Assembly (NCBI RefSeq): GCF_037440165.1
Contig: NZ_JBBIUQ010000009.1
Location: 1-64,000, forward strand
Source: Ignavibacterium sp037440165
GTDB taxonomy: Bacteria; Bacteroidota; Ignavibacteria; Ignavibacteriales; Ignavibacteriaceae
Length of the DNA: 64,000 nucleotides
Reading direction: 5' to 3'
Below, piece by piece: positions 51,949 to 60,256 of this stretch. The notes beneath the pieces are model-generated. The model searched no databases, was not told where the DNA came from, and saw only the letters and a list, made by a program, of their open reading frames with translations. Made by a program: the position numbers and the translations under genes. Numbering within the stretch: the first letter of the stretch is position 1; every line of letters starts with the position of its first letter.

Positions 51949-52140
51949 TTACTCCTTTTCCCTGATTTTTTTAATTACCATAATTCTGAATACTATTCTG
52001 AGAATAAAAATAATAATTGCTACAACTAGTAAAGGAATATAATATTCTTTTGGAATTGCATTAGTTAGAATAACCAGCAGAAGCACTGCTACAAATGCAA
52101 TTGATCCATAGTTAAAATAAGTGTACCACTTTGGTTCCAT
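51949..52140 (-). CDS. Small two-helix membrane protein, unknown function
   Basis: This 63-residue protein has two hydrophobic helices (about 10-27 and 32-52) separated by a short NAIPKEYY loop, and a basic C-terminus (VIKKIREKE). I recognise no family. It lies alone between the HNH and acpS genes with the same orientation. Composition is plausible for a real gene, but there is no further support. Confidence 0.55.
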   Translation of the reverse strand: MEPKWYTYFNYGSIAFVAVLLLVILTNAIPKEYYIPLLVVAIIIFILRIVFRIMVIKKIREKE

Positions 52141-52205
52141 AATTCTTTCCGATTTTTCGTTTCAAAACTAATAAGAATGAAATCCTTTTACAATGAATCT
52201 GAAAA

Positions 52206-52583
52206 TCAAGATTTTTTATAAACGATGGCAACGCAGGTAACATAGTTATCTGAATGACTGATAGAAATTTTAATTTCTTTATCATCAGACAAAAATTCTC
52301 TTAACTTTCCGAATGTTATCAGTTTAGGAATTCCACTTTTTTCATTAACTATTTCCATACTTTTCCAGGATGCTATCGGCTGCCAGCTTGAAGCGAGTGC
52401 TTTATATACTGCTTCTTTGGCAGCAAATCGTGCTGCATAATGCTGATATTTATTGTATTTCGATGAACAGTATTTAATCTCGTTCTCAGTAAAAATTTTA
52501 TTTATGAAATGGTCTCCGAAGCGATCAATACTTTTTTTAAATCTATCAATTTCAATTATGTCAATACCAATTCCAATTACCAT
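52206..52583 (-). CDS. acpS: Holo-acyl-carrier-protein synthase
   Basis: From the ATG at 52583 the enzyme is 125 residues, the usual AcpS size; the in-frame ATG at 52640 would add 19 unrelated residues. It transfers 4'-phosphopantetheine from CoA to acyl carrier protein. Signatures are GIGIDIIEIDRFKK and FAAKEAVYKAL, with SISHSDNYVTCVAIV near the end. It starts 2 bases after the ggt stop. Confidence 0.94.
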   Translation of the reverse strand: MVIGIGIDIIEIDRFKKSIDRFGDHFINKIFTENEIKYCSSKYNKYQHYAARFAAKEAVYKALASSWQPIASWKSMEIVNEKSGIPKLITFGKLREFLSDDKEIKISISHSDNYVTCVAIVYKKS

Positions 52584-52585
52584 TT

Positions 52586-54271
52586 TTAATATCCTAACGC
52601 TGCTCCGAATCCTCTTGGGTCTGTTGCACCAAAATACCATTCGTTCTCTATTGCGATTGCTTCAACTCTTCCGAGCACTCTTTCATTTCCTAATTTCTGA
52701 CCTCTGTTCAGAAGATTTTCTATTACATCTTTTGTCAATCCAAATGCTTCGTAATCAATTTGATCCGGTAACCATTGATGATGAATTCTTGCAGCATTAA
52801 CTGCTTCCTGAATGTCCATTTTGAAATCAATGTAATTTAAGATAACCTGTAAAACTGCTGTTGGAATAGTTGAACCACCTGGTGAACCAAGAATAAGTAC
52901 AGGTTTATTTTCTTTTGTAATGATTGCTGGTGTCATCGAACTTAACATCCGTTTACCAGGTTCAATTTTATTTGCTTCACTTCCGACTAAACCAAATTGA
53001 TTCGGTTCACCTGGTTTTGAACTGAAGTCATCCATCTCGTTATTTAATAGAAATCCGGCTCCTTCAACAACTATTTTAGAGCCATATGAAGAATTAATTG
53101 TAGTTGTAGTGCTAACAGCATTTCCATATTTATCTATCACAGAATAATGAGTTGTTTCGGGACTTTCTAGAATTGCTGAAAAATTCGCCGGTGCAATCAG
53201 TTCGGATGGTATTGCGTTATCTGAAATTCTACCGAAAAGTTCTTTTGCGTAATTTTTAGAAATTAGTTGATCTACAGGAACCTTATAAAAATCCGGATCA
53301 CCCAAATGTTTTGATCTATCTGCGAAAGAAAATTTTAGTGCTTCTGTAATTGTGTGAATATAGCTGCTGCTGCTCCAATCCTCTTTACCGAATGAGGTAT
53401 TTTCCAAAATATTTAATGTTTGAATTAGAGTTATGCCGCCTGCACTTGGTGGTCCCATTGTAATAATTTCATAATCACGATATGAAGAAATAATAGGTTT
53501 CCTTTCAACCGGAAAATAATTTTCCAAATCCTGCATTGTCATTATTCCACCCAAAGCTTGAATCTGTGCAATAATTTTTTCGGCAACTTCACCTTTGTAA
53601 AAACCATCTCTTCCGTTTTCGGAAATAATTCGCAATGTATTTGCTAAGTCCTTTTGAATAAATAAATCACCTTCAACAAATGGTCGTTCGTCTTTTGTGA
53701 AAATCTTTTTTGATGAAGGGTATTTCAAAAAATCTTGATAATTGTAATTGATTGATTCAGCCAAACGATAATCAAGAAAGAAACCATTTGCAGCTAATTT
53801 AATTGCAGGTAGAAGAACATCGATAAGCTTCATAGTGCCATATTTTTCCAATGCATAAATTAAACCGGCTACGCTTCCAGGAACACCTGCAGAGGTTGTT
53901 CCCTCCTGACTTAGATAAGGTAAAAAGTTTCCAGCAGAATCCTGGTACATAGTTTCATATGCTTTTGATGGTGCTTTTTCTCTGTAATCAATTGTAGTGC
54001 TGGTTCCATCATTAAATCTTATAACCATAAACCCTCCTCCACCAATATTTCCTGCGGAAGGATAAGTTACGGTAAGGGCAAATCCAACTGCTACCGAAGC
54101 ATCAATTGCATTTCCACCCTTTTTTAATATTTCTATCCCGACTTCTGAAGCTAAGCGCGAAGCAGATACAACCATACCATTTTTCTCACGAACCGGATCA
54201 GGAGCTTCAGCATAATTTATTTGAACAAGGAAGAGGAGAAGAGAAAGCAAAAGTTTAGAAAATGTTCGCAT
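52586..54271 (-). CDS. ggt: Gamma-glutamyltransferase
   Basis: From the ATG at 54271 the protein is 561 residues with a signal peptide (MRTFSKLLLSLLLFLVQINY, then AEA). The Ntn-type autocleavage site is ETTHYSVIDKYGNAVS, the Thr of THYSV being the nucleophile, and substrate-binding GSPGGSTIPTAVLQ follows. It processes glutathione or other gamma-glutamyl compounds in the periplasm or outside. An upstream ATG (54325) would overlap the MCE gene by 71 bases; the chosen start overlaps by 17. Confidence 0.94.
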   Translation of the reverse strand: MRTFSKLLLSLLLFLVQINYAEAPDPVREKNGMVVSASRLASEVGIEILKKGGNAIDASVAVGFALTVTYPSAGNIGGGGFMVIRFNDGTSTTIDYREKAPSKAYETMYQDSAGNFLPYLSQEGTTSAGVPGSVAGLIYALEKYGTMKLIDVLLPAIKLAANGFFLDYRLAESINYNYQDFLKYPSSKKIFTKDERPFVEGDLFIQKDLANTLRIISENGRDGFYKGEVAEKIIAQIQALGGIMTMQDLENYFPVERKPIISSYRDYEIITMGPPSAGGITLIQTLNILENTSFGKEDWSSSSYIHTITEALKFSFADRSKHLGDPDFYKVPVDQLISKNYAKELFGRISDNAIPSELIAPANFSAILESPETTHYSVIDKYGNAVSTTTTINSSYGSKIVVEGAGFLLNNEMDDFSSKPGEPNQFGLVGSEANKIEPGKRMLSSMTPAIITKENKPVLILGSPGGSTIPTAVLQVILNYIDFKMDIQEAVNAARIHHQWLPDQIDYEAFGLTKDVIENLLNRGQKLGNERVLGRVEAIAIENEWYFGATDPRGFGAALGY

Positions 54272-55163
54272 CAACATTAACACCTTTGCCTTTAAGTTGT
54301 TCAATAAGAATTGAAGTAAGTTCATTTACTTGTTTCAGAGTTGCCTTAATGTCACGCATCATCTCTTCGTCATATAATAATTTTCCAAGATTATTTTTTT
54401 TGCTGAACGTTTCATCTGTCAGTTTATTTATATCGTTCAGTAGTTTATTGCTTTTGTTTGTTACTTCATTCAAGTTTTTTAATAAGTCAGTAAGATTTTG
54501 TTCATTGTTTCTGATCAGATTATTTGTTTTATCAGTTAGTGTGACTACGTTTTCGGTAAGTTGTTTAAAGTTTTCTTTGTTTTGTTTAATTAGTTCATTC
54601 ACTTCCGAAGTAAGTGTATTAAGATTCTTAAGTGATTGTTTGATATCCAATGATAAAGATTCATCAGTGAGATAATTATTCATTGATGAAAGTGTAATCT
54701 TAACATCCTTTAATACAGTAACAAGATCATCCTGAACTGAGCCAAGTAATGACATTACTGCAGGAATGTCAGATAAAAAAATACCGTGATGAATTTCATT
54801 AAGATTCAATGAAGCGGAAGCTTCACCAGGATAAATTTCAACTTTCTTTCCACCCATCAAATCAAGCATTGAAATCGAAAATCTTGCATCTTCTTTTAAT
54901 GTAATATCATTATCAATAGCTATTTCAACGATAACTTCATTCGGAAGCACTTTCATATCATTCACATAGCCTTTCCTGAAACCATTTATTGTTACCGGAT
55001 CACCAATTTCCAATCCGGCAACATTCTTAAAACTAACTTTAATTAAATTTTCTGCAGAACGGATTGAAATATTTTTTGCCCAACCGAAGATCCACAGAAA
55101 GATTAGAATTGCTGCAAGAACTGTTATTCCGACTTTTATCTCAGTTTTTCTTTCGTCTTTCAT
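54255..55163 (-). CDS. MCE-domain (MlaD-like) lipid transport protein
   Basis: This 302-residue protein has an N-terminal membrane helix (about 11-30), one MCE domain (about 38-115, NLIKVSFKNVAGLEIGDPV with GFRKGYV) and a long helical C-terminal region rich in Asn and Leu heptads (KQSLKNLNTLTSEVNEL...). It matches the substrate-binding component of an Mla-type lipid ABC system. The permease and ATPase genes are not adjacent here. Confidence 0.9.
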   Translation of the reverse strand: MKDERKTEIKVGITVLAAILIFLWIFGWAKNISIRSAENLIKVSFKNVAGLEIGDPVTINGFRKGYVNDMKVLPNEVIVEIAIDNDITLKEDARFSISMLDLMGGKKVEIYPGEASASLNLNEIHHGIFLSDIPAVMSLLGSVQDDLVTVLKDVKITLSSMNNYLTDESLSLDIKQSLKNLNTLTSEVNELIKQNKENFKQLTENVVTLTDKTNNLIRNNEQNLTDLLKNLNEVTNKSNKLLNDINKLTDETFSKKNNLGKLLYDEEMMRDIKATLKQVNELTSILIEQLKGKGVNVDANIF

Positions 55164-55208
55164 TTTTTTCTCAGATTTTCAAATCAAAAATACTAAAGTA
55201 GCAATCAA

Positions 55209-56492
55209 TTAGTTAGCAATTTTTTCAATTAACACTTTGCGAATTCTTTTCTTATCCAACTGCCTTACAGTTAGTTTGTATTTATTATACAGGAAGCTGT
55301 CTCCTTCTTTCGGTATCTCACCTGAAATTTTTAATAAAAATCCGGCAAGAGTATCAATATCTGGTTCATTTTCATCAATAAAATTAATATTTAGTTCTGA
55401 AGCTAAATCCTCAAGAAGAATATTTCCACTTACCAGATACTTGTTCTCATCTAAATCATGAATGTTTTTTTCGGCTTTGTCATATTCATCCCAAATATCT
55501 CCAACAACCTCCTCGATTATGTCCTCAAGTGTAATTAAACCAGATGTTCCTCCATACTCATCTACAACTATTGCAAGATGAATTTTCCGAGACTGAAACT
55601 CCTTTAAAAGATCACCTATCTTTTTTGATTCCGGAACAAATAAGACTTTTTTTATTAAAGATGCAATTTTTGTTTCCCTTCTTGATTGACCATTATTTAT
55701 AAATTTTAATAAATCTTTGGCGAATACAACTCCGATTATAGTATCAATATTATTGCGATAAACCGGAATTCTGCTATGACCAGATTCACTGATTATTATA
55801 ATAACATCATCAACATTTTTATTTTCTGCTACCGCTACTATATCAACTCTCGGAGTCATAATTTCAGATACAGTAGTTTCTCTGAATTCAACAATGCTGT
55901 TTATAATTTCTTTTTCATCCTCGTCAATAGTGCCTCTCTCAGTAGAAAGTGAAGCAAGATCAGATAGCTCTTCTGTTGAAAGAGCTGATTTAGATTTATC
56001 AAATTTTATTTTGCTCACGGAAATTTTTATTATTTCAGTGATGAATTCTGATACAGGATAAAGCATTGAACTTACCACATAAATTGGAAGTGCAGCGTAT
56101 TTAGCAAATACTATGGTTGATTTTGTTGCAATCATTTTGGGCAGTAATTCACCAAAAATTAAAACCAATATTGTAGTTAATACAATCTGAACCGAAATAA
56201 TAATATTGATGTTGTAATTGAATGCAGACGCAATATCAAAAGCTAATGTAACTGCTATAATTGATATTGCAACATTAACAAGAGTATTGCCGATTAGAAT
56301 AGTAACAAGTAATCGTCTCGGAAATGAAATGATCCTATTTAGATGACGATGTAAATAGGGATTATTTTTGAAATGCTTTTCAACTTTTTTTTTATCAAGG
56401 CTAAAAAATGCTACTTCAGAACCTGAAAAAAATCCGGAACAGAGCAGTAAAAAAAACACACTAATTATTTTCAGAGACCAATCTATTTCCAA
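55209..56492 (-). CDS. CNNM/CorC-family membrane protein (hemolysin C-like)
   Basis: This 427-residue protein has a DUF21 (CNNM) transmembrane domain with about four helices (residues 5-165), a pair of CBS domains (ETTVSEIMTPRVDIVAV..., VDEYGGTSGLITLEDIIEEVVGDIWDE) and a C-terminal CorC/HlyC transporter-associated domain (about 345-425). Members take part in Mg2+ or Co2+ efflux or lipid-linked functions. It lies downstream of ssb in the same direction. Confidence 0.92.
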   Translation of the reverse strand: MEIDWSLKIISVFFLLLCSGFFSGSEVAFFSLDKKKVEKHFKNNPYLHRHLNRIISFPRRLLVTILIGNTLVNVAISIIAVTLAFDIASAFNYNINIIISVQIVLTTILVLIFGELLPKMIATKSTIVFAKYAALPIYVVSSMLYPVSEFITEIIKISVSKIKFDKSKSALSTEELSDLASLSTERGTIDEDEKEIINSIVEFRETTVSEIMTPRVDIVAVAENKNVDDVIIIISESGHSRIPVYRNNIDTIIGVVFAKDLLKFINNGQSRRETKIASLIKKVLFVPESKKIGDLLKEFQSRKIHLAIVVDEYGGTSGLITLEDIIEEVVGDIWDEYDKAEKNIHDLDENKYLVSGNILLEDLASELNINFIDENEPDIDTLAGFLLKISGEIPKEGDSFLYNKYKLTVRQLDKKRIRKVLIEKIAN

Positions 56493-56519
56493 AAATAATC
56501 CTTTAACTTTGATTAAAAA

Positions 56520-56942
56520 TTAAAATGGTAAATCATCAGCTCCAGTAGAATCAGAAATATCAGGTTCCTGATTTGATGATTCAATATCTGTCTCCTTGAT
56601 TGCATCAGCATTTGAATCGAGAGGAATAATTCTCTCTGCGCGAACTTCTGTAACATATCGTTTAACATTATCTTTATCAGTATAATCTCTCTTCACCAAT
56701 CTTCCCTCAACATAAACCTTTTTTCCCTTTTTCAGATTTTCCTTCAAATAATCTGATAAATTGAAAGCGACAATATTGTGCCAAGTAGTTTCGTTTGTCC
56801 ATTCTCCGGTTTTATTCTTGAAGCTGTAAGTTGTTGCTAAAGTAAAATTTGTAACCGAAAAATTCTCAGCAGTAGTAAATCGGGTTTCAGAATCTTTCCC
56901 AAGATTTCCTATTAACATAATTTTATTTAATGAGAAAGCCAT
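56520..56942 (-). CDS. ssb: Single-stranded DNA-binding protein
   Basis: This 140-residue SSB has an OB fold (MLIGNLGKDSETRFT...WHNIVAFN...KKGKKVYVEGRLVKRDYTDKD) and an acidic C-terminal tail ending GADDLPF, the motif that docks partner proteins. AGGAGG precedes the ATG. It is first in the long minus-strand run, facing the pilin-like cassette across a 329-base gap between start codons (to 57272). Confidence 0.96.
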   Translation of the reverse strand: MAFSLNKIMLIGNLGKDSETRFTTAENFSVTNFTLATTYSFKNKTGEWTNETTWHNIVAFNLSDYLKENLKKGKKVYVEGRLVKRDYTDKDNVKRYVTEVRAERIIPLDSNADAIKETDIESSNQEPDISDSTGADDLPF

Positions 56943-57030
56943 AGCTTAACCTCCTGTTTTAAGTTTAATTAAATGATTTATTGTAATATGAATGTTTCAA
57001 TTTTAAAAGTCAAAATAATTCTGAAAAATT

Positions 57031-57083
57031 TTTTTACACTTTCCTACTACTATGAACATTATTTCCGAAATAAAGTGTAAAAA
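57031..57083. repeat. 12-bp inverted repeat in the ssb / pilin-cassette gap
   Basis: TTTTTACACTTT (57031-57042) and AAAGTGTAAAAA (57072-57083) form a perfect 12-bp inverted repeat around a 29-base loop. It lies 89 bases upstream of ssb and 189 upstream of the first pilin-like gene. It could be an operator for the divergent genes or an RNA hairpin. Nothing else in this gap stands out apart from a small TTCC/GGAA dyad near 57121-57142. Confidence 0.5.
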
Positions 57084-57271
57084 TTACTAATACCGAAATT
57101 TGAAAATCTAAATAAAGACTTCCAAAACCTTCCTTTGGGAAGAATTTACATATAAAATCAACTAAAATGAGACATTCAACATATTTTTTCAAGCGAAAAA
57201 GCAGGTTTTCTGATAAGGTTATGATGGCATAATGGTTGTTTTATATGATTCAAAAAATCAGGGTTTTTAAT

Positions 57272-57790
57272 ATGAGCACAGGACAAATGATGTTAGCATT
57301 GGGCGCAGTTATTCTTCTTTCCTTCCTGATTTTAAGATTTAATGGAACAACAATAACTGCTCAGGAAATGACAATGAATTCAAAAATGGGAATATTGGCA
57401 ATATCAGTTGCTAATTCCTACATAGATGTAGCTAAGAAAAAAGCATTCGATGAAGTAGTTATGGATACAACCAAACCTACGATTCTTCTTTCTGATTTAA
57501 GTTCAACTCTTGGAAAAGAAGCTGGTGAAGTATATCCTGATTTTGATGATTTTGATGACTATAATCTTAATGGAACTATAATAGTTGATACAACAACGCT
57601 CATAAATCCCTCAAAGTCTGCATCGCCTACTCCCTTTTACATCACTTCGACTGTTTATTATGTAACCAATGCAAATCCAAATGCACCTGCAATGATCATC
57701 AAAACTTGGAATAAAAGATTAGATGTAAAAGTATGGACAGACGGGATGGTTGATACTGTTAGAATGAGCACTATTTCAAGTATGTGGTAA
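57272..57790 (+). CDS. Pilin-like membrane-anchored protein 1 (atypical leader)
   Basis: From the ATG at 57272 the protein is 172 residues: MSTG, then one hydrophobic helix (about residues 5-21, QMMLALGAVILLSFLIL) and an extracytoplasmic domain. AGGG lies 9 bases upstream; the in-frame ATGs at 57236 and 57245 add a basic stretch and are less likely. Layout is that of a type IV pilin or pseudopilin (short leader, Gly, helix, globular domain), but the Glu at +5 and the usual cleavage motif are missing. It is first of three co-oriented genes with the same N-terminal plan. Confidence 0.65.
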   Translation: MSTGQMMLALGAVILLSFLILRFNGTTITAQEMTMNSKMGILAISVANSYIDVAKKKAFDEVVMDTTKPTILLSDLSSTLGKEAGEVYPDFDDFDDYNLNGTIIVDTTTLINPSKSASPTPFYITSTVYYVTNANPNAPAMIIKTWNKRLDVKVWTDGMVDTVRMSTISSMW

Positions 57791-57808
57791 AAAACTTTTG
57801 AGGTTAAA

Positions 57809-58402
57809 ATGGGATTTACAACAATAATAGATATTCTTGGTGCAACAATAATAGGTGGAATTGTTTTGATGAATCTCCTCAGGATGAACTCAAATGTTGT
57901 GCAGAATGAAAGTATGTTTGGTCATGATAAAAATCTTCAGGTAGATGTTGTTATTCTTGCAACAATAATGGATAGAGATTTCGGATTACTCGGTTATTGC
58001 GGTGACTATACAAAAATGGACTCAACCGCAATTATTTATGGAGACTCTGTATCAATAAGATTTCTGGCAGATGTTGATAATAATGGTGCATTTGATACAC
58101 TGTATTATTATACAAGTGACACAACTACTCTATCACATACGCCAAATCCACGTGACAGAATTTTATATCGTCAGCTTAATAGTAATCCGCCATTCGTTGT
58201 GGCAAACAATATTACAGAGTTCAATCTTATTTATTTAGACACCTTCGCTAATGAGCAGAGTATTCCAATCGATTTAACGAAAATAGTAAATTATGTGAGG
58301 ATAGCATTTAAGGTTGAAGATCCTTTTGCTTACGATGAGGAGTATACCGAAGCTCTATGGCGAAGATTAACAGTAACAGCAAACAATCTTATAAAGAAAT
58401 AA
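57809..58402 (+). CDS. PilW/GspJ-like pilin-like protein 2
   Basis: This 197-residue protein begins MGFTTIIDILGATIIGGIVL. The GFT-I start resembles the prepilin site G/FTLIE, with a leader of only two residues and Asp at +6 instead of Glu at +5. After the helix, LQVDVVILATIMDRDFGLLGYC recalls the PilW/GspJ segment that precedes the conserved GY-C. GAGG lies before the ATG. It follows gene 1 by 18 bases. I infer a minor-pilin-like subunit; which machine would assemble it is unknown. Confidence 0.65.
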   Translation: MGFTTIIDILGATIIGGIVLMNLLRMNSNVVQNESMFGHDKNLQVDVVILATIMDRDFGLLGYCGDYTKMDSTAIIYGDSVSIRFLADVDNNGAFDTLYYYTSDTTTLSHTPNPRDRILYRQLNSNPPFVVANNITEFNLIYLDTFANEQSIPIDLTKIVNYVRIAFKVEDPFAYDEEYTEALWRRLTVTANNLIKK

Positions 58403-58419
58403 AGTAAGGAGGCAATTAT

Positions 58420-59712
58420 ATGGGAGGTAAAGTTTCATTATTTCTGGTTATGGGTTTTGCAGGAATATTTGCACTATTCAGCAAAAACATTATGGATACT
58501 TCTACCAGAACTGTTGATAATTATGCATTTTATTTTAGTAAATCACAAGCACATCACATCGCTGTAAGTGGTATTCATCTAGCGATGATGGAAATTAATA
58601 TTAATGATCCTAAATGGACCGCCGGTTATTCAAACAAACCAATGGCCGGAGGTTATCTTGATCTATCTGTTGCAAATTCTGCTGTTTCGGGAGTAATCAG
58701 AGTTACAAGCATAGGAAAATATGGTTCAATAAGTGACACAGTAGTTGTAACAGCTAAACAGAGGTCTTATGCTGAATATGGAAACTATTATAATGTTTTC
58801 AGTAATGTTTGGGCTGCTACAGGCGATACTTTCGATGGTAAATTTCACGCAAATGATTGGATTCAATGTTATGGTGATCCGGTATTCAAAGGTGTAGTTA
58901 CTACATCGAAAGGTGTAAAATTATATGACAAGAAATCGCACCCAAAATTTGAAGACGGCTGGAAAATGCAGACAAATGATCCAGTAAAATTTGATACAGC
59001 TGCAATGAGAATTGATGCTTATGCAGGTGGAAAAGTTTTTAGAGATACTACAAATAAAGGAAAAATTACAAATGTTAAATTAAATTTCAATTCTGACGGA
59101 ACGGTAAAATATAGTCTCAGCATTGACGGTAAACCTTATACGCCGGAAATTACTATGCCTGTTACAGATTTAGCCCCAAATGGATTGATTTACATTGAGA
59201 GAGGAAATGCTCTCATACAGGGAACATTAAATGGACAAGTTACTATTGTTGCCTCCAAACGAGGAACGAACGGTGCAGGAAGAGTTTTAATTGATAATAC
59301 AATACAATATGCGGTTGATCCACTAGAACAACCGGATCTGTGTGATGATTATTTAGGAATAGTAGCTGAACAGCAAGTTGAAATTCCTTTCAATCCTGCA
59401 AGAGGAGATTTCACAATTCACGCTTCAATGTTAATGCAAAATGGCGGATTAGTTGTTACAAATTATTGGAGTTATCCTAAAGCATATAAGATGAATATCG
59501 TTGGTGGAATCATTGGTCACAAGGTTGAAGCTACTGCCACATATGTATGGGATCCAATTAAAAAGCAGTATGTCCCCAAAAAAGGATATAGTTATATTCA
59601 TAAATATGATAAAAGATTTGATATTACTGTTCCTCCTTATTTCCCCAAGATGAGAATATTCAGCACAATTGCATGGTATGAAGGTGAGGTATTTATTCCT
59701 GTGTTTGACTAA
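58420..59712 (+). CDS. PilX/GspK-like pilin-like protein 3 with large beta-rich domain
   Basis: This 430-residue protein begins MGGKVSLFLVMGFAGIFALF, again Gly followed at once by a hydrophobic helix. SKSQAHHIAVSGIHLAMMEI resembles the Q-A-x-x-A-x-SG-x-x-A pattern of PilX/GspK proteins. The rest is Gly-rich and beta-strand-rich (VTTSKGVKLY, RGNALIQGTLNGQVTIVAS, MLMQNGGLVVTNYW), suggesting a beta-helix as in DUF4900-like proteins. AAGGAGG precedes the ATG. It is the last gene before a strong terminator. Function is unknown; it is probably the exposed tip or effector part of the cassette. Confidence 0.65.
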   Translation: MGGKVSLFLVMGFAGIFALFSKNIMDTSTRTVDNYAFYFSKSQAHHIAVSGIHLAMMEININDPKWTAGYSNKPMAGGYLDLSVANSAVSGVIRVTSIGKYGSISDTVVVTAKQRSYAEYGNYYNVFSNVWAATGDTFDGKFHANDWIQCYGDPVFKGVVTTSKGVKLYDKKSHPKFEDGWKMQTNDPVKFDTAAMRIDAYAGGKVFRDTTNKGKITNVKLNFNSDGTVKYSLSIDGKPYTPEITMPVTDLAPNGLIYIERGNALIQGTLNGQVTIVASKRGTNGAGRVLIDNTIQYAVDPLEQPDLCDDYLGIVAEQQVEIPFNPARGDFTIHASMLMQNGGLVVTNYWSYPKAYKMNIVGGIIGHKVEATATYVWDPIKKQYVPKKGYSYIHKYDKRFDITVPPYFPKMRIFSTIAWYEGEVFIPVFD

Positions 59713-59735
59713 TTAAGAATTTATTTGTAATAGTT

Positions 59736-59769
59736 AAAGCTCTTAAGGTGAAACTTTAAGAGCTTTTTT
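59736..59769 (+). terminator. Rho-independent terminator of the pilin-like cassette
   Basis: AAAGCTCTTAA / TTAAGAGCTTT (59736-59746, 59756-59766) is a perfect 11-bp stem with a 9-base loop and runs into TTTTTT. It lies 24 bases past the third gene's stop. The stem reaches the stop codon of the convergent SPOR gene. Confidence 0.88.
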
Positions 59770-60178
59770 ATTTATTGACAGTTACAATCCAGACATCCTT
59801 GAACTCATCCATTACTTTCAACTCATCTCTAACTAGCTCTGCTTTCAGTCGAGATCTGAAAAACGGTGTAATTTGTACCAGATAAAGATTATTATTTTCA
59901 CTGTAAGTTATGATTACTTCTTTTTCAATTTTCTTTCTGCTGTTCTCAGCAAAAATTTCTGCTCTCTCTTTGGTAGTAAATGCTCCAATCTGAACTACAT
60001 AATATGTCTCATTGATATTCGGAAACTCACCATCCTTTTTAACATCAATCTTTTCCTGATTTTTTTGTTCATCAAATACATAAATTCTCTCCCCTTCTGA
60101 TGATTTCTGTGAAGCAGTACAGCTTATAATCAGATTTACCAGAACAATTAGGTTTATAATCAAAAAAAAATTTTTCAT
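59768..60178 (-). CDS. SPOR-domain lipoprotein
   Basis: This 136-residue protein has a lipobox signal (NLIISC, Cys20) and a C-terminal SPOR domain (about 58-135, ETYYVVQIGAFTTKERAEIFAE... LYLVQITPFFRSRLKAELVRDEL). SPOR domains bind denuded glycan at division sites. So it probably tethers a membrane to septal peptidoglycan. The stretch between (21-55) is polar and unstructured. It is downstream of the GDSL gene, separated by a terminator. Confidence 0.88.
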   Translation of the reverse strand: MKNFFLIINLIVLVNLIISCTASQKSSEGERIYVFDEQKNQEKIDVKKDGEFPNINETYYVVQIGAFTTKERAEIFAENSRKKIEKEVIITYSENNNLYLVQITPFFRSRLKAELVRDELKVMDEFKDVWIVTVNK

Positions 60179-60201
60179 ACTAATCCTACTTTTTTGAAAA
60201 T

Positions 60202-60239
60202 AAAAAATGCTGTCAGATAGAATCTTTATCCGACAGCAT
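60202..60239 (-). terminator. Rho-independent terminator of the FadL-GDSL unit
   Basis: On the minus strand ATGCTGTCGGATA pairs with TATCTGACAGCAT (60207-60239) to give a 13-bp stem with one G-U pair, followed by TTTTT. It lies between the GDSL stop and the SPOR gene start. Confidence 0.87.
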
Positions 60240-60256
60240 AATAGGAAAATTATAAA

